Positions 29,310 to 39,031 of a stretch of DNA of 64,000 nucleotides are shown here, one piece after another; within the stretch, counting starts at the first letter, position 1, and the number at the start of each line of letters is the position of its first letter. The DNA is taken from assembly GCF_900177745.1 (NCBI RefSeq), contig NZ_FXAR01000001.1, positions 248,001 through 312,000 of the forward strand, in the 5' to 3' direction. This stretch comes from Corynebacterium pollutisoli (GTDB lineage: Bacteria > Actinomycetota > Actinomycetes > Mycobacteriales > Mycobacteriaceae). The translations under genes were made by a program, and so were the position numbers. The notes beneath the pieces were generated by a model. It ran no database searches. It saw only the letters and a list, made by a program, of their open reading frames with translations, and was not told where the DNA came from.

Positions 29310-29954
29310 ATGCAGAAGATCGCCGCCGAGCTGCGCCATCGCGAGCTCACCCAGGAGATCTACAACATCGGTGACGAGGTCGCCGAGTACATCGAACACC
29401 TCCTGCAGGCCATCCGTGACTGGGACGGGGAACTCACCGTCGACTGCCTCGCGGAGTTCGAGGAGATCCTCGCCGACGCCCGCCGCGACTCCCGCCGGAT
29501 CATCGGCGAGCTCCTCGGTCTGCGTCAGGCCCTGACCTCCGGACTGCGCTCCGGGGTGCTCTCCGCCGCGGCGTCGCGCTCCTCGCAGCTGGTCGAACCC
29601 GAGCTTCTCGACGCCGCCTCCCTCGAGGAGCTGTTCACCTTCGCGGAGATCGACGCCCGCACCGCGCTGGTCGTCGAGCACCTGGAGGAGATCGTCGAGT
29701 GGGTGCTGGCCCAGACGGACATGGTCGCCCACAATCTCGACGCGGTGAGCCTGCCGCACCTCTACGCCCGCGTCGGTACGCATGTCACCACCGCCGTCGA
29801 CGGTTGGCTGACGACCGTCGCCCAGGCCTACCCGGCGCACGCCCGCTCCATGCGCGGCGCGCACCCGCCGGAGTTCCTCGCGGAGCGCGCGCGTATCGAC
29901 GCCATCGTCGCCCGCGTCGCAGCCAAACGTGCCCGCCGCGGGGCCGCCAGCTAA
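29310..29954 (+). CDS. Conserved hypothetical protein, helical, 214 aa
   Basis: Cytoplasmic-looking, almost entirely helical acidic protein without signal or membrane segment; a basic tail (ARVAAKRARRGAAS) closes it. I do not recognise a family. GGGGGTAG precedes the ATG and a TAGAGT about 35 nt upstream is a plausible -10. Its stop TAA begins the -10 box of hemW, so the next gene is separately transcribed although only 10 bp away. Confidence 0.7.
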   Translation: MQKIAAELRHRELTQEIYNIGDEVAEYIEHLLQAIRDWDGELTVDCLAEFEEILADARRDSRRIIGELLGLRQALTSGLRSGVLSAAASRSSQLVEPELLDAASLEELFTFAEIDARTALVVEHLEEIVEWVLAQTDMVAHNLDAVSLPHLYARVGTHVTTAVDGWLTTVAQAYPAHARSMRGAHPPEFLAERARIDAIVARVAAKRARRGAAS

Positions 29955-29964
29955 CCTGGTCGGA

Positions 29965-31077
29965 ATGTTCGGCGTCTACGTCCACGTCCCCTTCTGCAGC
30001 ACCCGCTGCGGCTACTGCGACTTCAACACCTACACCCCGGGTGAACTCGACATGGCGCCCGTCGCCTACCTCGACTCCCTGGCCCGCGAGCTGGAGCTCG
30101 CGGAGGGCCCGCCCGCCGACACCGTCTTCATCGGCGGCGGCACGCCCTCCCTCCTCGGGGCCGACGGTCTCACCCGCATCCTCGACATGGTGCGCGGCAG
30201 CTTCGGCCTGGCACCCGGCGCCGAGGTGACCACGGAGTCCAACCCGGAGTCGACCTCGCCCGAGTTCTTCGCGGGGCTTCTCGACGCCGGTTTCACCCGC
30301 CTCTCCCTCGGCATGCAGTCCGCCTCCCCGGCGGTGCTGCGCGTCCTCGACCGCACGCACACCCCGGGCCGCGCGGTGGAGGCGGCGCGGGAGGCCCGGG
30401 CCGCCGGCTTCGAGCACGTCAACCTCGACATGATCTACGGCACCCCGACGGAGACGGACCGAGATGTCCTCGACACCCTCGACGCCGTGCTCGCCGCCGG
30501 GGTCGACCACGTCTCCGCCTACTCCCTCATCGTCGAGGACGGCACCGCCATGGCCCGCAAGGTCCGCCGCGGGGAGCTGCCCGCCCCGGACGAGGACGTC
30601 TACGCCCGCCGCTACGAGATGATCGCCGGCCGCCTCCATGCGGAGGGTTTCGACTGGTACGAGGTGTCCAACTGGGCCAGGCCGGGCGGTGAGTGCCGCC
30701 ACAACGAGATCTACTGGCGCGACGGCGACTGGTGGGGAGCTGGCCCCGGCGCCCACTCCCACCTCGGCGACCGCCGTTTCCACAACGTCAAGCACCCGGC
30801 CCGCTACGCGCGGATGCTCGCGGAGGGGCAGCTGCCCATCGCCGGGGAGGAGATCCTCACCCCGGCTGACCGCCACACCGAGCAGATCATGCTCGGCCTG
30901 CGCCTGCGGGAGGGCATCCCCTTCGCCTGGATCGAGGAGGGGGGACACGCGGTCGTCGACAAGCATGTCGACGGCGGGTTGCTGCAGCATGTCGGGGACC
31001 GGATCGCCCTGACGGACGCCGGGCGCCTGCTGGCGGACGGCATCATCACGGACATCCTCGTGGCGGAGGAGCGCTGA
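29965..31077 (+). CDS. hemW: Radical SAM heme chaperone HemW
   Basis: Radical SAM protein of 370 aa of the HemN-like HemW family, thought to insert heme into proteins rather than to oxidise coproporphyrinogen. The cluster-binding motif is PFCSTRCGYCDF at residues about 9-20; SAM-binding glycines in FIGGGTPSLL; further motifs GMQSASPAVL and HNEIYWRDGDWWGAGPGAHS. TAACCT (29952-29957) lies 7 nt before ATG 29965, so the mRNA is probably leaderless. It heads the hemW-hrcA-dnaJ-rsmE-phoH-ybeY region, a conserved order in actinobacteria. Confidence 0.94.
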   Translation: MFGVYVHVPFCSTRCGYCDFNTYTPGELDMAPVAYLDSLARELELAEGPPADTVFIGGGTPSLLGADGLTRILDMVRGSFGLAPGAEVTTESNPESTSPEFFAGLLDAGFTRLSLGMQSASPAVLRVLDRTHTPGRAVEAAREARAAGFEHVNLDMIYGTPTETDRDVLDTLDAVLAAGVDHVSAYSLIVEDGTAMARKVRRGELPAPDEDVYARRYEMIAGRLHAEGFDWYEVSNWARPGGECRHNEIYWRDGDWWGAGPGAHSHLGDRRFHNVKHPARYARMLAEGQLPIAGEEILTPADRHTEQIMLGLRLREGIPFAWIEEGGHAVVDKHVDGGLLQHVGDRIALTDAGRLLADGIITDILVAEER

Positions 31078-31082
31078 CACGT

Positions 31083-31088
31083 TAGACT
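31083..31088 (+). promoter_or_regulatory. -10 box of the hrcA promoter
   Basis: TAGACT matches the actinobacterial SigA-type -10 (TANNNT). It sits 2 nt upstream of the CIRCE inverted repeat, so the transcription start would fall inside the left arm, ideal for repression by HrcA. No clear -35 hexamer is seen. Confidence 0.65.
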
Positions 31089-31089
31089 G

Positions 31090-31116
31090 TTGGCAATCAA
31101 GGGAGGTGAGTGCCAG
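31090..31116 (+). promoter_or_regulatory. CIRCE operator overlapping the hrcA ribosome-binding site
   Basis: Left arm TTGGCAATC (31090-31098), a 9-nt spacer AAGGGAGGT (31099-31107) and right arm GAGTGCCAG (31108-31116) match the CIRCE consensus TTAGCACTC-N9-GAGTGCTAA at 7 of 9 positions in each arm with the exact spacing. The spacer holds the Shine-Dalgarno GGGAGG and the element ends directly before ATG 31117, so HrcA could repress its own operon in DNA, and the RNA hairpin could mask the ribosome-binding site. Confidence 0.85.
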
Positions 31117-32130
31117 ATGGCGAGTTCGACGGACAGGCGTCGGCAGGAGGTCCTGCGCGCGATCGTGGCGGACTACATCGCCTCCCAGGAGCCGGTCGGC
31201 TCGAAGTCGCTCCTGGAACGCCACCAGCTGCAGGTCTCCAGCGCGACGATCCGCAACGACATGGCGGTCCTCGAATCCGAGGGCTACATCGTGCAGCAGC
31301 ACGCCAGCTCCGGGCGCATCCCCACGGAGAAGGGCTACCGGCAGTTCGTCGACCACATCCACGACCTCAAGCCGCTGTCGGCGGCGGAGCGACGCGCGAT
31401 CCTCAGCTTCCTCGAGGACGGCGTTGACCTGGAGGACGTGCTGCGTCGCTCGGTGACCCTCCTCGCGCAGCTCACCCGCCAGGCCGCGGTGATCCAGCTG
31501 CCGAACCTCAAGGTGGCCCGCGTCAAGCACATCGAGGTCGTCGCGCTCGGCCCGACGCGCCTGCTGCTCGTGCTCATCACCGACACCGGGCGCGTCGACC
31601 AGCGCAACGTCGAGCTCGACGAGCTTCTCGACGCCGAGGGGGTGCTCCTCCTGCGCGACCTGCTCAACGGGGCGCTGGTGGACAAGACCCTCGCGGAGGG
31701 CTCCACCACGTTGGCGCAGCTGGTGCAGAACCCGCCGCCGCAGATCCGGCACGCGCTCACCCGGGCGGCGACCCGCCTCGTGGAGACCCTCGTGGACCAG
31801 CCGACGGACCGCCTCATCCTGGCGGGCACGTCGAACCTCACCCGCGCCGCGGGCCTGCCCGGCGTCATCGAGGCCCTGGAGGAGCAGGTGACCGTGCTCA
31901 AGCTCCTGGCGAACGTCCCCGACCTGGGCAACGTCAGCGTGCTCATCGGCGAGGAGAACGAGGACGAGGACCTCCGCGACGCCTCCGTGGTGGCCACCGC
32001 CTACGGTTCCGACGGGCACGCGCTCGGCGGGCTCGGTGTGGTCGGGCCCACGTTCATGGACTACCCGGGAACAATCCAGAAGGTCTCGGCCGTTGCACGG
32101 TATGTCAGCCGGGTTCTGGCCGGCGAGTAA
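31117..32130 (+). CDS. hrcA: Heat-inducible transcription repressor HrcA
   Basis: Repressor of class I heat-shock genes, 337 aa. The N-terminal winged helix includes [20 protein letters not shown] and [20 protein letters not shown], followed by the PSGRIP-like motif [18 protein letters not shown]; the rest is the GAF-like dimerisation domain. The ATG at 31117 has GGGAGGTGAG upstream. A CIRCE operator lies at its start, indicating autoregulation. Transcribed with dnaJ downstream, the usual arrangement in actinobacteria with a DnaJ2. Confidence 0.96.
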   Translation: MASSTDRRRQEVLRAIVADYIASQEPVGSKSLLERHQLQVSSATIRNDMAVLESEGYIVQQHASSGRIPTEKGYRQFVDHIHDLKPLSAAERRAILSFLEDGVDLEDVLRRSVTLLAQLTRQAAVIQLPNLKVARVKHIEVVALGPTRLLLVLITDTGRVDQRNVELDELLDAEGVLLLRDLLNGALVDKTLAEGSTTLAQLVQNPPPQIRHALTRAATRLVETLVDQPTDRLILAGTSNLTRAAGLPGVIEALEEQVTVLKLLANVPDLGNVSVLIGEENEDEDLRDASVVATAYGSDGHALGGLGVVGPTFMDYPGTIQKVSAVARYVSRVLAGE

Positions 32131-32175
32131 CATTCATTCGGTTATCTATCAGTCGTGGAAGGAAAGCAATTCATC

Positions 32176-33315
32176 GTGGCTCGTGATTATTACGGAATTC
32201 TGGGCGTCGACAAGTCTGCGACCGATGCGGAGATCAAGAAGGCCTACCGCCGGCTCGCACGCAAGTACCACCCGGACGTCAACTCGACCGAGGAGGCGGC
32301 GGAGAAGTTCCGTGAGGTGTCGGTGGCGCACGAGGTGCTCACCGACCCCGACAAGCGACGTGTGGTCGACATGGGCGGCGACCCGATGGAGCAGGGCAAC
32401 GGCGGCATGCCGGGCGGCTTCGGCGGGGGTGGCGGCTTCGGCGACATCTTCGAGGCCTTCTTCGGCGGCGGCGCCGGCGGCTCCCGGGGCCCGCGGTCCC
32501 GCGTGCAGCCGGGCAACGACGCCCTGCTGCGCGCCGCCATCACCCTCGAGGAGGCGTTCGCCGGTGTGAAGAAGGACATCACCGTCGACACCGCCGTCGT
32601 GTGCGACCACTGTGCGGGCTCCGGCTCGGAGTCGCAGGCCAAACCCGTCACCTGCGGCCAGTGCCACGGACAGGGCGAGGTGCAGGAGGTCCAGCGTTCC
32701 TTCCTGGGCAACATCATGACCTCGCGCCCGTGCCCGGCATGTGACGGCTACGGCGAGATCATCCAGGACCCCTGCACCCGCTGCTCCGGCCAGGGCCGCA
32801 TGAAGAAGCGCCGCGACCTCGTGGTCAACGTCCCCGCCGGCATCTCCAACGGCATGCGCATCCGCATGGCCGGGCAGGGCGAGGTCGGCCACGGCGGCGG
32901 TCCTGCCGGCGACCTCTACGTGGAGATCTCCACCCGTCCGCACCCCGTTTTCCAGCGCGAGGGCGACAATCTGCACCTCACCGTCCAGGTCCCGGCCGTC
33001 GACGCCGCCCTGGGCACCGCGGTCACGGTGGAGGACCTGGCGGGCAAGGAGCTGACCATCGACATCCCGGCCGGCACCCAGCCGCTCGAGCAGCTGCACC
33101 TGTCCGGCCAGGGCATGCCGCGTCTGCGCACCGAGGGCCGTGGTGACCTCCTGGCACACGTCCAGGTGGTCGTGCCCACCGAGATCGACGACCGCACCCG
33201 CGAGCTCCTCGAGCAGATCCGCGACCACCGCTTGGAGTCGGCCTCCGTCAACCGGGAGGGCGAGGAGGACTCCGGGTTCTTCTCCCGTCTCAAGGGCAAG
33301 TTCCGCAACCGATGA
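32176..33315 (+). CDS. dnaJ: Chaperone protein DnaJ (DnaJ2)
   Basis: Type I Hsp40 co-chaperone of DnaK, 379 aa. J domain at residues 3-70 with HPD in ARKYHPDVN; G/F-rich region (GGFGGGGGFGDIFEAFFGGG); four zinc-binding repeats CDHCAGSG, CGQCHGQG, CPACDGYG and CTRCSGQG; C-terminal substrate-binding domains. Start GTG 32176 has GGAAGGAAAG upstream. The 3' end overlaps rsmE by ATGA. Actinobacteria usually have another DnaJ beside dnaK; this copy is the hrcA-linked one. Confidence 0.96.
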   Translation: MARDYYGILGVDKSATDAEIKKAYRRLARKYHPDVNSTEEAAEKFREVSVAHEVLTDPDKRRVVDMGGDPMEQGNGGMPGGFGGGGGFGDIFEAFFGGGAGGSRGPRSRVQPGNDALLRAAITLEEAFAGVKKDITVDTAVVCDHCAGSGSESQAKPVTCGQCHGQGEVQEVQRSFLGNIMTSRPCPACDGYGEIIQDPCTRCSGQGRMKKRRDLVVNVPAGISNGMRIRMAGQGEVGHGGGPAGDLYVEISTRPHPVFQREGDNLHLTVQVPAVDAALGTAVTVEDLAGKELTIDIPAGTQPLEQLHLSGQGMPRLRTEGRGDLLAHVQVVVPTEIDDRTRELLEQIRDHRLESASVNREGEEDSGFFSRLKGKFRNR

Positions 33316-34028
33316 GCCTGCCGGTCTTCGTCCACCCGGGCCCCTTCGGCGGCGGCCCCGTCACCCTGTCGGGCCCGGAGGGCCGCCACGCGGTGTCCGT
33401 CAAGCGCATCGTCGCCGGCGAGCAGATCCTGCTCATCGACGGCCACGGCACCCACGCCACCGTCACCGTCACCGCCACGCGCGGTAAGGACGAGTTGACG
33501 GGTGAGGTGGAGGAATGGGGCGTCGACAAGCAGCCGCGCCCGCGGGTGACCGTCGTGCAGGCCCTGCCGAAGGCGGAGCGCTCGGAATTGGCCGTCGACC
33601 TGGCGACGCAGGCCGGGGCCGACGCCATCGTGCCGTGGCAGGCGGAGCGCTGCGTGGCGAAGTGGACCGGGCCGAAGGCCGCGAAGGGCGTGGCGAAGTG
33701 GGAGGCGGCGGCCGCCGCGGCCGCGAAGCAGTCCCGCCGCACACGCATCCCGGAGATCCACGAGCCGCTGACCACCGGGCAGGTGGCGGAGTTCATCGCG
33801 GGGCGGACGGCGCTGGTGCTCCACGAGGAGTCGGCGACGCCGCTGCGCGAGATCGACCTCGACGTCGATGAGCTGGTCCTCATCGTCGGACCCGAGGGCG
33901 GCATCGGCGCCGACGAGTTGGCCCGGCTCGGGGCGACAACCGTGAAGCTCGGGCCCGAGGTCCTGCGGACGGCGAGCGCCGCGATGGTGGCCCTGTCGGC
34001 CATCGGCGTGCTCACGGACCGCTGGTAG
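33312..34028 (+). CDS. rsmE: 16S rRNA (uracil(1498)-N(3))-methyltransferase
   Basis: SPOUT-class RNA methyltransferase of 238 aa that modifies U1498 of 16S rRNA. Signature regions: HAVSVKRIVAGEQILLIDG in the PUA-like N-terminal part, ALPKAERSELAVDLATQAGA, and the SAM-binding knot LVLIVGPEGGIGADEL followed by VKLGPEVLRTASA. Starts within the stop of dnaJ (ATGA, 33312-33315), so coupled to it. Confidence 0.95.
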   Translation: MSLPVFVHPGPFGGGPVTLSGPEGRHAVSVKRIVAGEQILLIDGHGTHATVTVTATRGKDELTGEVEEWGVDKQPRPRVTVVQALPKAERSELAVDLATQAGADAIVPWQAERCVAKWTGPKAAKGVAKWEAAAAAAAKQSRRTRIPEIHEPLTTGQVAEFIAGRTALVLHEESATPLREIDLDVDELVLIVGPEGGIGADELARLGATTVKLGPEVLRTASAAMVALSAIGVLTDRW

Positions 34029-34071
34029 AGTTCCCCCTAACATTCGACAAGGAAGCAGGCGCGCAGAGGTA

Positions 34072-35033
<962 letters not shown>

Positions 35034-35037
<4 letters not shown>

Positions 35038-35648
35038 GCATCGAGGTCTTCAACGAATCCGGCCATGCGGGCGTCAACGAGGAGATGCTCATCGACGTCG
35101 CCTCCTTCGCCCTCGGCGAGATGGACATCCACCCCGACGCGGAGGCCTCCATTCACATCGTCGATCTCAAGACGATCACCGAACTCCACGTCCGCTGGCT
35201 CGACCTCGACGGCCCGACCGACGTCATGACCTTCCCCATGGACGAGCTCACCCCGGGTTCCGGCACCGCCCTCGGCGCCCGCCCCGACTCCAAGGGGCCA
35301 GGCCCGGCGTTGCTCGGCGACATCGTCCTGTGCCCGGAGTTCGCCGCGAAGCAGGCGGCCGCCGCCGGCCACGGCCTCGACCACGAGCTGGCGCTGCTCA
35401 CCGTCCACGGCTGCCTCCACCTGCTCGGCTACGACCACGCCACCCCCGCCGACGAGCGCGAGATGTTCGCCCTGCAGAACGAGCTGCTGGCCGACTGGTA
35501 CGACGACGTCGCCCGCCGCGGCGTCGAGTACCAGCCCAAGCCCACCGGCGCGCAGGCCTTCCCGTCCGCCGCCGACCGGCAGGCCCTCGACGAGATCGTC
35601 CCCGGGGGCGGCATCCCGCCCATCGGCGAACCCGCCGGTGAGCAGTAA
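35034..35648 (+). CDS. ybeY: Endoribonuclease YbeY (rRNA maturation factor)
   Basis: Single-strand-specific zinc RNase acting in 16S rRNA 3' maturation and ribosome quality control. The metal site [11 protein letters not shown] carries the three histidines, and [14 protein letters not shown] is the second conserved block. 204 aa, about 40 longer than the E. coli protein owing to a Pro-rich C-terminal tail ([14 protein letters not shown]). GTG start overlaps the phoH stop by GTGA; its stop TAA overlaps the next ATG by one base. Confidence 0.95.
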
Positions 35649-36979
35649 TGGAGGTTGACACTGTCTGGCTGAGCGTCGTCACGGTGCTGGCGCTCGGGCT
35701 GTCCGGCCTCGTCGGCACCGTCGAGTCCGCCGTCAGCTCCATCTCCCGCGCCCGCGTCGAGGGGATGGTCAAGGACGAGGTCGCGGGAGCACGGTCGCTG
35801 TTCAAGGTGGTCGACCACCGGGCGAACAACATCAACCTGCTCATCCTGCTCAAGACGCTTCTCGACGCCACCGCCGCCGTCTTCGCCGCCGCCCTCGCCC
35901 GCGACGTCTTCGAGTCCGAGGTGTGGGCGATCGTGCTGGCCATCGTGGCCGTTGCCCTCATCACCTACGCCGTGGTCGGGGTCTTCGCCCGCACCATGGG
36001 CCGCAAGAACCCATACTCCATCTCCCTGCGCTCCGCCGTGGTGCTGCAGGGCGTGGCGTTCGTACTCGGACCGGTGGCGCGGGTCCTCATCTGGCTGGGC
36101 AACCTCATCGCCCCCGGCAGCGGCTTCCGCCACGGCCCCTACGCCACCGAGGTCGAGCTGCGCGAGATGGTCGACATCGCCCAGGAGCACGGCATCGTCG
36201 AGGTCGAGGAACGTCGCATGATCCAGTCGGTGTTCGACCTCGCCTCCACCACCGCCCGCCAGGTCATGGTGCCGCGCACCGAGATGATCTGGATCGAGGA
36301 GGGCAAGCACGCCGGCCAGGCCACCACCCTGTGCGTGCGCTCCGGCCACTCCCGCGTGCCCGTCGTCGGCGAGAACATGGACGACATCCTCGGCATCGTC
36401 TACATCAAGGACCTCGTCCGGCACACCTACCACCTCACCGACGGCGGCGCGTCGGTCTCCGTCACCGACGTCATGCGCCCCGCCACCTTCGTGCCCGACT
36501 CGAAGAACCTCGATGAGCTGCTCCACGAGATGCAGCGCGACAAGATTCACATGGCCATGCTCGTCGACGAGTACGGCGGCATCGCCGGGCTCATCACCAT
36601 GGAGGACATCCTCGAGGAGATCGTCGGTGAGATCGCCGACGAGTACGACATCGCCGAGGTCGCCCCCATCGAGCTCATCGGGGACCGCACCTACCGCGCC
36701 GTCTCCCGTCTGTCCCTGGAGGACCTGCGTGACCAGATCGACGACGACTACGACATCGACATCGAGTTCACCGAGGAGATCGAGGACCAGGTCGAGTCCG
36801 TCGGCGGCCTCATCGGCTACGAGATCGGCCGCGTCCCCCTGCCCAACTCCACCGTGGAGACCTGCGGCCTGCGCCTGACCGCCGAGGGCAGCCGCGACCG
36901 CCGCGGCCGCATGCGCGTGCGCTCCGTCGTCGTCGAGGTGCTGCAGCGCGCCGACCAGGGCGACCGGGCCAAGGATTGA
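35648..36979 (+). CDS. CNNM/hemolysin-family membrane protein with CBS pair (CorC/TlyC-like)
   Basis: 443-aa membrane protein: N-terminal DUF21 (CNNM) domain with about four helices to residue 170, motif SISRARVEGMVKDEVAGARS; two CBS domains (about 210-340; VMVPRTEMIWIEE and MAMLVDEYGGIAGLITMEDI), then a CorC_HlyC domain with VGGLIGYEIGRVPLP. Such proteins are linked to divalent cation (Mg/Co) transport; the hemolysin name is historical. Directly coupled to ybeY. An inverted repeat at 36986-37005 (GGGTGA / TCACCC) after the gene may act in termination. Confidence 0.92.
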   Translation: MEVDTVWLSVVTVLALGLSGLVGTVESAVSSISRARVEGMVKDEVAGARSLFKVVDHRANNINLLILLKTLLDATAAVFAAALARDVFESEVWAIVLAIVAVALITYAVVGVFARTMGRKNPYSISLRSAVVLQGVAFVLGPVARVLIWLGNLIAPGSGFRHGPYATEVELREMVDIAQEHGIVEVEERRMIQSVFDLASTTARQVMVPRTEMIWIEEGKHAGQATTLCVRSGHSRVPVVGENMDDILGIVYIKDLVRHTYHLTDGGASVSVTDVMRPATFVPDSKNLDELLHEMQRDKIHMAMLVDEYGGIAGLITMEDILEEIVGEIADEYDIAEVAPIELIGDRTYRAVSRLSLEDLRDQIDDDYDIDIEFTEEIEDQVESVGGLIGYEIGRVPLPNSTVETCGLRLTAEGSRDRRGRMRVRSVVVEVLQRADQGDRAKD

Positions 36980-37028
36980 ACAGCCGGGTGATTGTGTTTT
37001 CACCCTGGAAGAGAGCACAATAACCACC

Positions 37029-37880
37029 GTGAACATCCTCTCCATCCAGTCCTCCGTGGCCTACGGTCACGTCGGTAACTCCGCCGCCGTCTTCCCGCTC
37101 CAGCGCCTGGGGCACGAGGTGTGGCCGGTGTACACCGTCAACTTCTCCAACCACACCGGTTACGGTGCGTGGCGGGGCCCGATGATCCCGGCCACCGACG
37201 TCGCCGACATCATCACCGGCATCGAGGAGCGGGGCGTGCTCGGCCAGGTCGACGCCGTCCTCTCCGGGTACCAGGGTGGCTCCGACATCGCGGACGTCAT
37301 CATCGACGCCGTGGCGAAGGTCAAGGCCGCCAACCCCGCCGCCGTCTACGCGTGCGACCCGGTCATGGGCAACGCCAAGTCCGGCTGCCACGTCTCCGAC
37401 CTCATCCCCCCGCTGCTGCGGGACCGCGTCGTGCCGGTCGCGGACATCATCACCCCGAACCAGTTCGAGCTCGGCTTCCTCACCGGCCGCGAGGCCTCCG
37501 ACCTGGAGTCCACCCTGGAGGCCGTCGACGCCGCCCGTGAGATGGGCCCGTCGACCGTCCTGGTCACCTCCGTGGAGCGCCCGGACCGCCCGGAGGGCAC
37601 CATCGAGATGCTCGCCGTCAACGACGCCGGCGCGTGGATCGTGCAGACCCCGTACCTGCCGTTCAAGCGCAACGGCTCCGGCGATGTCACCGCCGCCCTG
37701 TTCACCGGACACTACGTCGCGACGAAGGACGCCGCCGACGCCCTGGCGAAGACCGCCTCCTCCGTCTTCGACCTCGTGGAGAACACCTACCGCGCGGACT
37801 CCCGCGAGCTGCTGCTCATCGAGTCCCAGGACGCCTACGCGAACCCGCGGATGCAGTTCGAGGTCACGCAGGTCCGCTGA
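37029..37880 (+). CDS. pdxY: Pyridoxal kinase PdxY
   Basis: Ribokinase-fold kinase (283 aa) salvaging pyridoxal to PLP. Characteristic regions: SIQSSVAYGHVGNSAAVFPL, FSNHTGYGAWRG, YACDPVMGNAKSGCHV, ITPNQFELGFLTG and the anion-hole motif NGSGDVTAALFTGHY (GSGD with catalytic Asp). GTG start; CACAAT at 37016-37021 lies 7 nt upstream, a weak leaderless-type -10. Monocistronic by position between the CNNM gene and era. Confidence 0.94.
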   Translation: MNILSIQSSVAYGHVGNSAAVFPLQRLGHEVWPVYTVNFSNHTGYGAWRGPMIPATDVADIITGIEERGVLGQVDAVLSGYQGGSDIADVIIDAVAKVKAANPAAVYACDPVMGNAKSGCHVSDLIPPLLRDRVVPVADIITPNQFELGFLTGREASDLESTLEAVDAAREMGPSTVLVTSVERPDRPEGTIEMLAVNDAGAWIVQTPYLPFKRNGSGDVTAALFTGHYVATKDAADALAKTASSVFDLVENTYRADSRELLLIESQDAYANPRMQFEVTQVR

Positions 37881-37937
37881 CCGGGAGCCTGGCGTCCAGC
37901 CCCACGGTTCGGGTGAGCGTCGTCGGCGGGCCGCGAT

Positions 37938-38026
37938 GGCCATATCGTCACCCGGTGCCGGGGCAGTGCGGTGCTTTAGGTCGGCATCCTCACGCATAGT
38001 GCCGCGGGGTGTACGACGATATGGTC
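37938..38026. repeat. Imperfect inverted repeat upstream of era
   Basis: GGCCATATCGTC (37938-37949) and GACGATATGGTC (38015-38026) are complementary at 11 of 12 positions, 65 nt apart, in the 239-bp gap between pdxY and era. The gap contains no credible ORF. A TAGTCT at 38087-38092 is the likely era -10. The repeat's role is unknown; it could be a long hairpin terminating pdxY transcription or an operator pair. Confidence 0.45.
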
Positions 38027-38119
38027 AACCGCAGAGACTGCCGGCGAATAGTCATCGACGATGTGTTGGATGGCGACCTCGCCTAGTAGTCTCAGTTCTA
38101 AGCAACCCTAGGAGTCCCC

Positions 38120-39031
38120 ATCAGCTCATTCACCGACACCCCGGACGGCTTCCGCTCCGGCTTCGTCAGCTTCGTCGGCCGCCCGAACACGGGCAAGTCG
38201 ACCCTCACCAATGCTCTGGTGGGGGAGAAGATCGCCATCACCGCCAACCAGCCGGAGACCACCCGCCACCCGATCCGCGGCCTGGTGCACCGGGAGAATG
38301 CGCAGATCGTGGTCGTCGACACGCCGGGTCTGCACAAGCCGCGGACGCTGCTGGGTGAGCGGCTCAACGAGATCGTCAAGGACACCTACGCCGACGTCGA
38401 CCTCATCGGTCTGACCGTCCCGGCGGACGAGAAGATCGGCCCCGGTGACCGCTGGATCCTGGAGAATCTGCGGAAGGTGGTGCCGAACACCCCGATCATC
38501 GGCATCGTCACCAAGCTGGACAAGGCGAGCAAGGACCAGGTCGGCGCCCAGCTGCTGGCGCTGCACGAGCTGCTCGGCGGCGAGGCCGAGGTGGTGCCGG
38601 TGTCCGCCAAGGACGGCACCCAGGTCGACGTTCTCATCGACGTCCTCACGTCGCTGCTCCCCGAGGGGCCGAAATTCTACCCCGACGACCACGTCACCGA
38701 CGACGACACGGAGAAGCGCATCTCCGAGCTCATCCGCGAGGCGGCGCTGTCCGGCCTCAAGGACGAGCTGCCGCACTCCGTCGCCGTCGAGGTGGACGAG
38801 ATGCTCACCGAGAACGGCCTGCTGACCATCCACGCGATCCTCTACCTGGAGCGCGAGGGGCAGAAGGCGATCATCCAGGGTAAGGACGGGCGTCGTTTCG
38901 GGCGGATCATCCACAACTCGCGCCAGGAGATCATCAGGCTGCTGGGGCGCAACGTCTACCTCGACCTGCGCATCAAGGTGCTGAAGAACTGGCAGTCCGA
39001 CCCGAAGTCGCTGGGTCGCCTGGGCTTCTAG
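38120..39031 (+). CDS. era: GTPase Era, apparently initiated at an ATC codon
   Basis: Ras-like GTPase with a KH domain, binding the 3' end of 16S rRNA in 30S assembly. G motifs: G1 VGRPNTGKSTL, G3 VVDTPGLHKP, G4 IVTKLDKAS; C-terminal KH domain with KAIIQGKDGRRFGRI. The G1 motif lies upstream of the first ATG/GTG/TTG in frame (GTG 38219), so that codon cannot be the real start. In frame back to the stop TAA at 38099 only ATC 38120 sits correctly, with GGAG 5 nt upstream and the expected N-terminus (ISSFTDTPDGFRSGF). 303 aa from there. Either a rare ATC start or a base error in the sequence. Followed directly by recO. Confidence 0.88.
   Translation: MSSFTDTPDGFRSGFVSFVGRPNTGKSTLTNALVGEKIAITANQPETTRHPIRGLVHRENAQIVVVDTPGLHKPRTLLGERLNEIVKDTYADVDLIGLTVPADEKIGPGDRWILENLRKVVPNTPIIGIVTKLDKASKDQVGAQLLALHELLGGEAEVVPVSAKDGTQVDVLIDVLTSLLPEGPKFYPDDHVTDDDTEKRISELIREAALSGLKDELPHSVAVEVDEMLTENGLLTIHAILYLEREGQKAIIQGKDGRRFGRIIHNSRQEIIRLLGRNVYLDLRIKVLKNWQSDPKSLGRLGF

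Noticed and set aside
29785..32133. Very long open frame on the minus strand across hemW and hrcA
   Set aside because: It is antisense to two clearly recognisable genes. In high-GC DNA the complementary frame stays open; composition (Arg/His/Asp/Gly rich) lacks any domain. The same holds for 24806-27241 (+) over malQ and 22676-24583 (-) over the M3 peptidase.
38219..39031. Era starting at GTG 38219
   Set aside because: This would delete the P-loop needed for GTP binding, and no ribosome-binding site precedes it.
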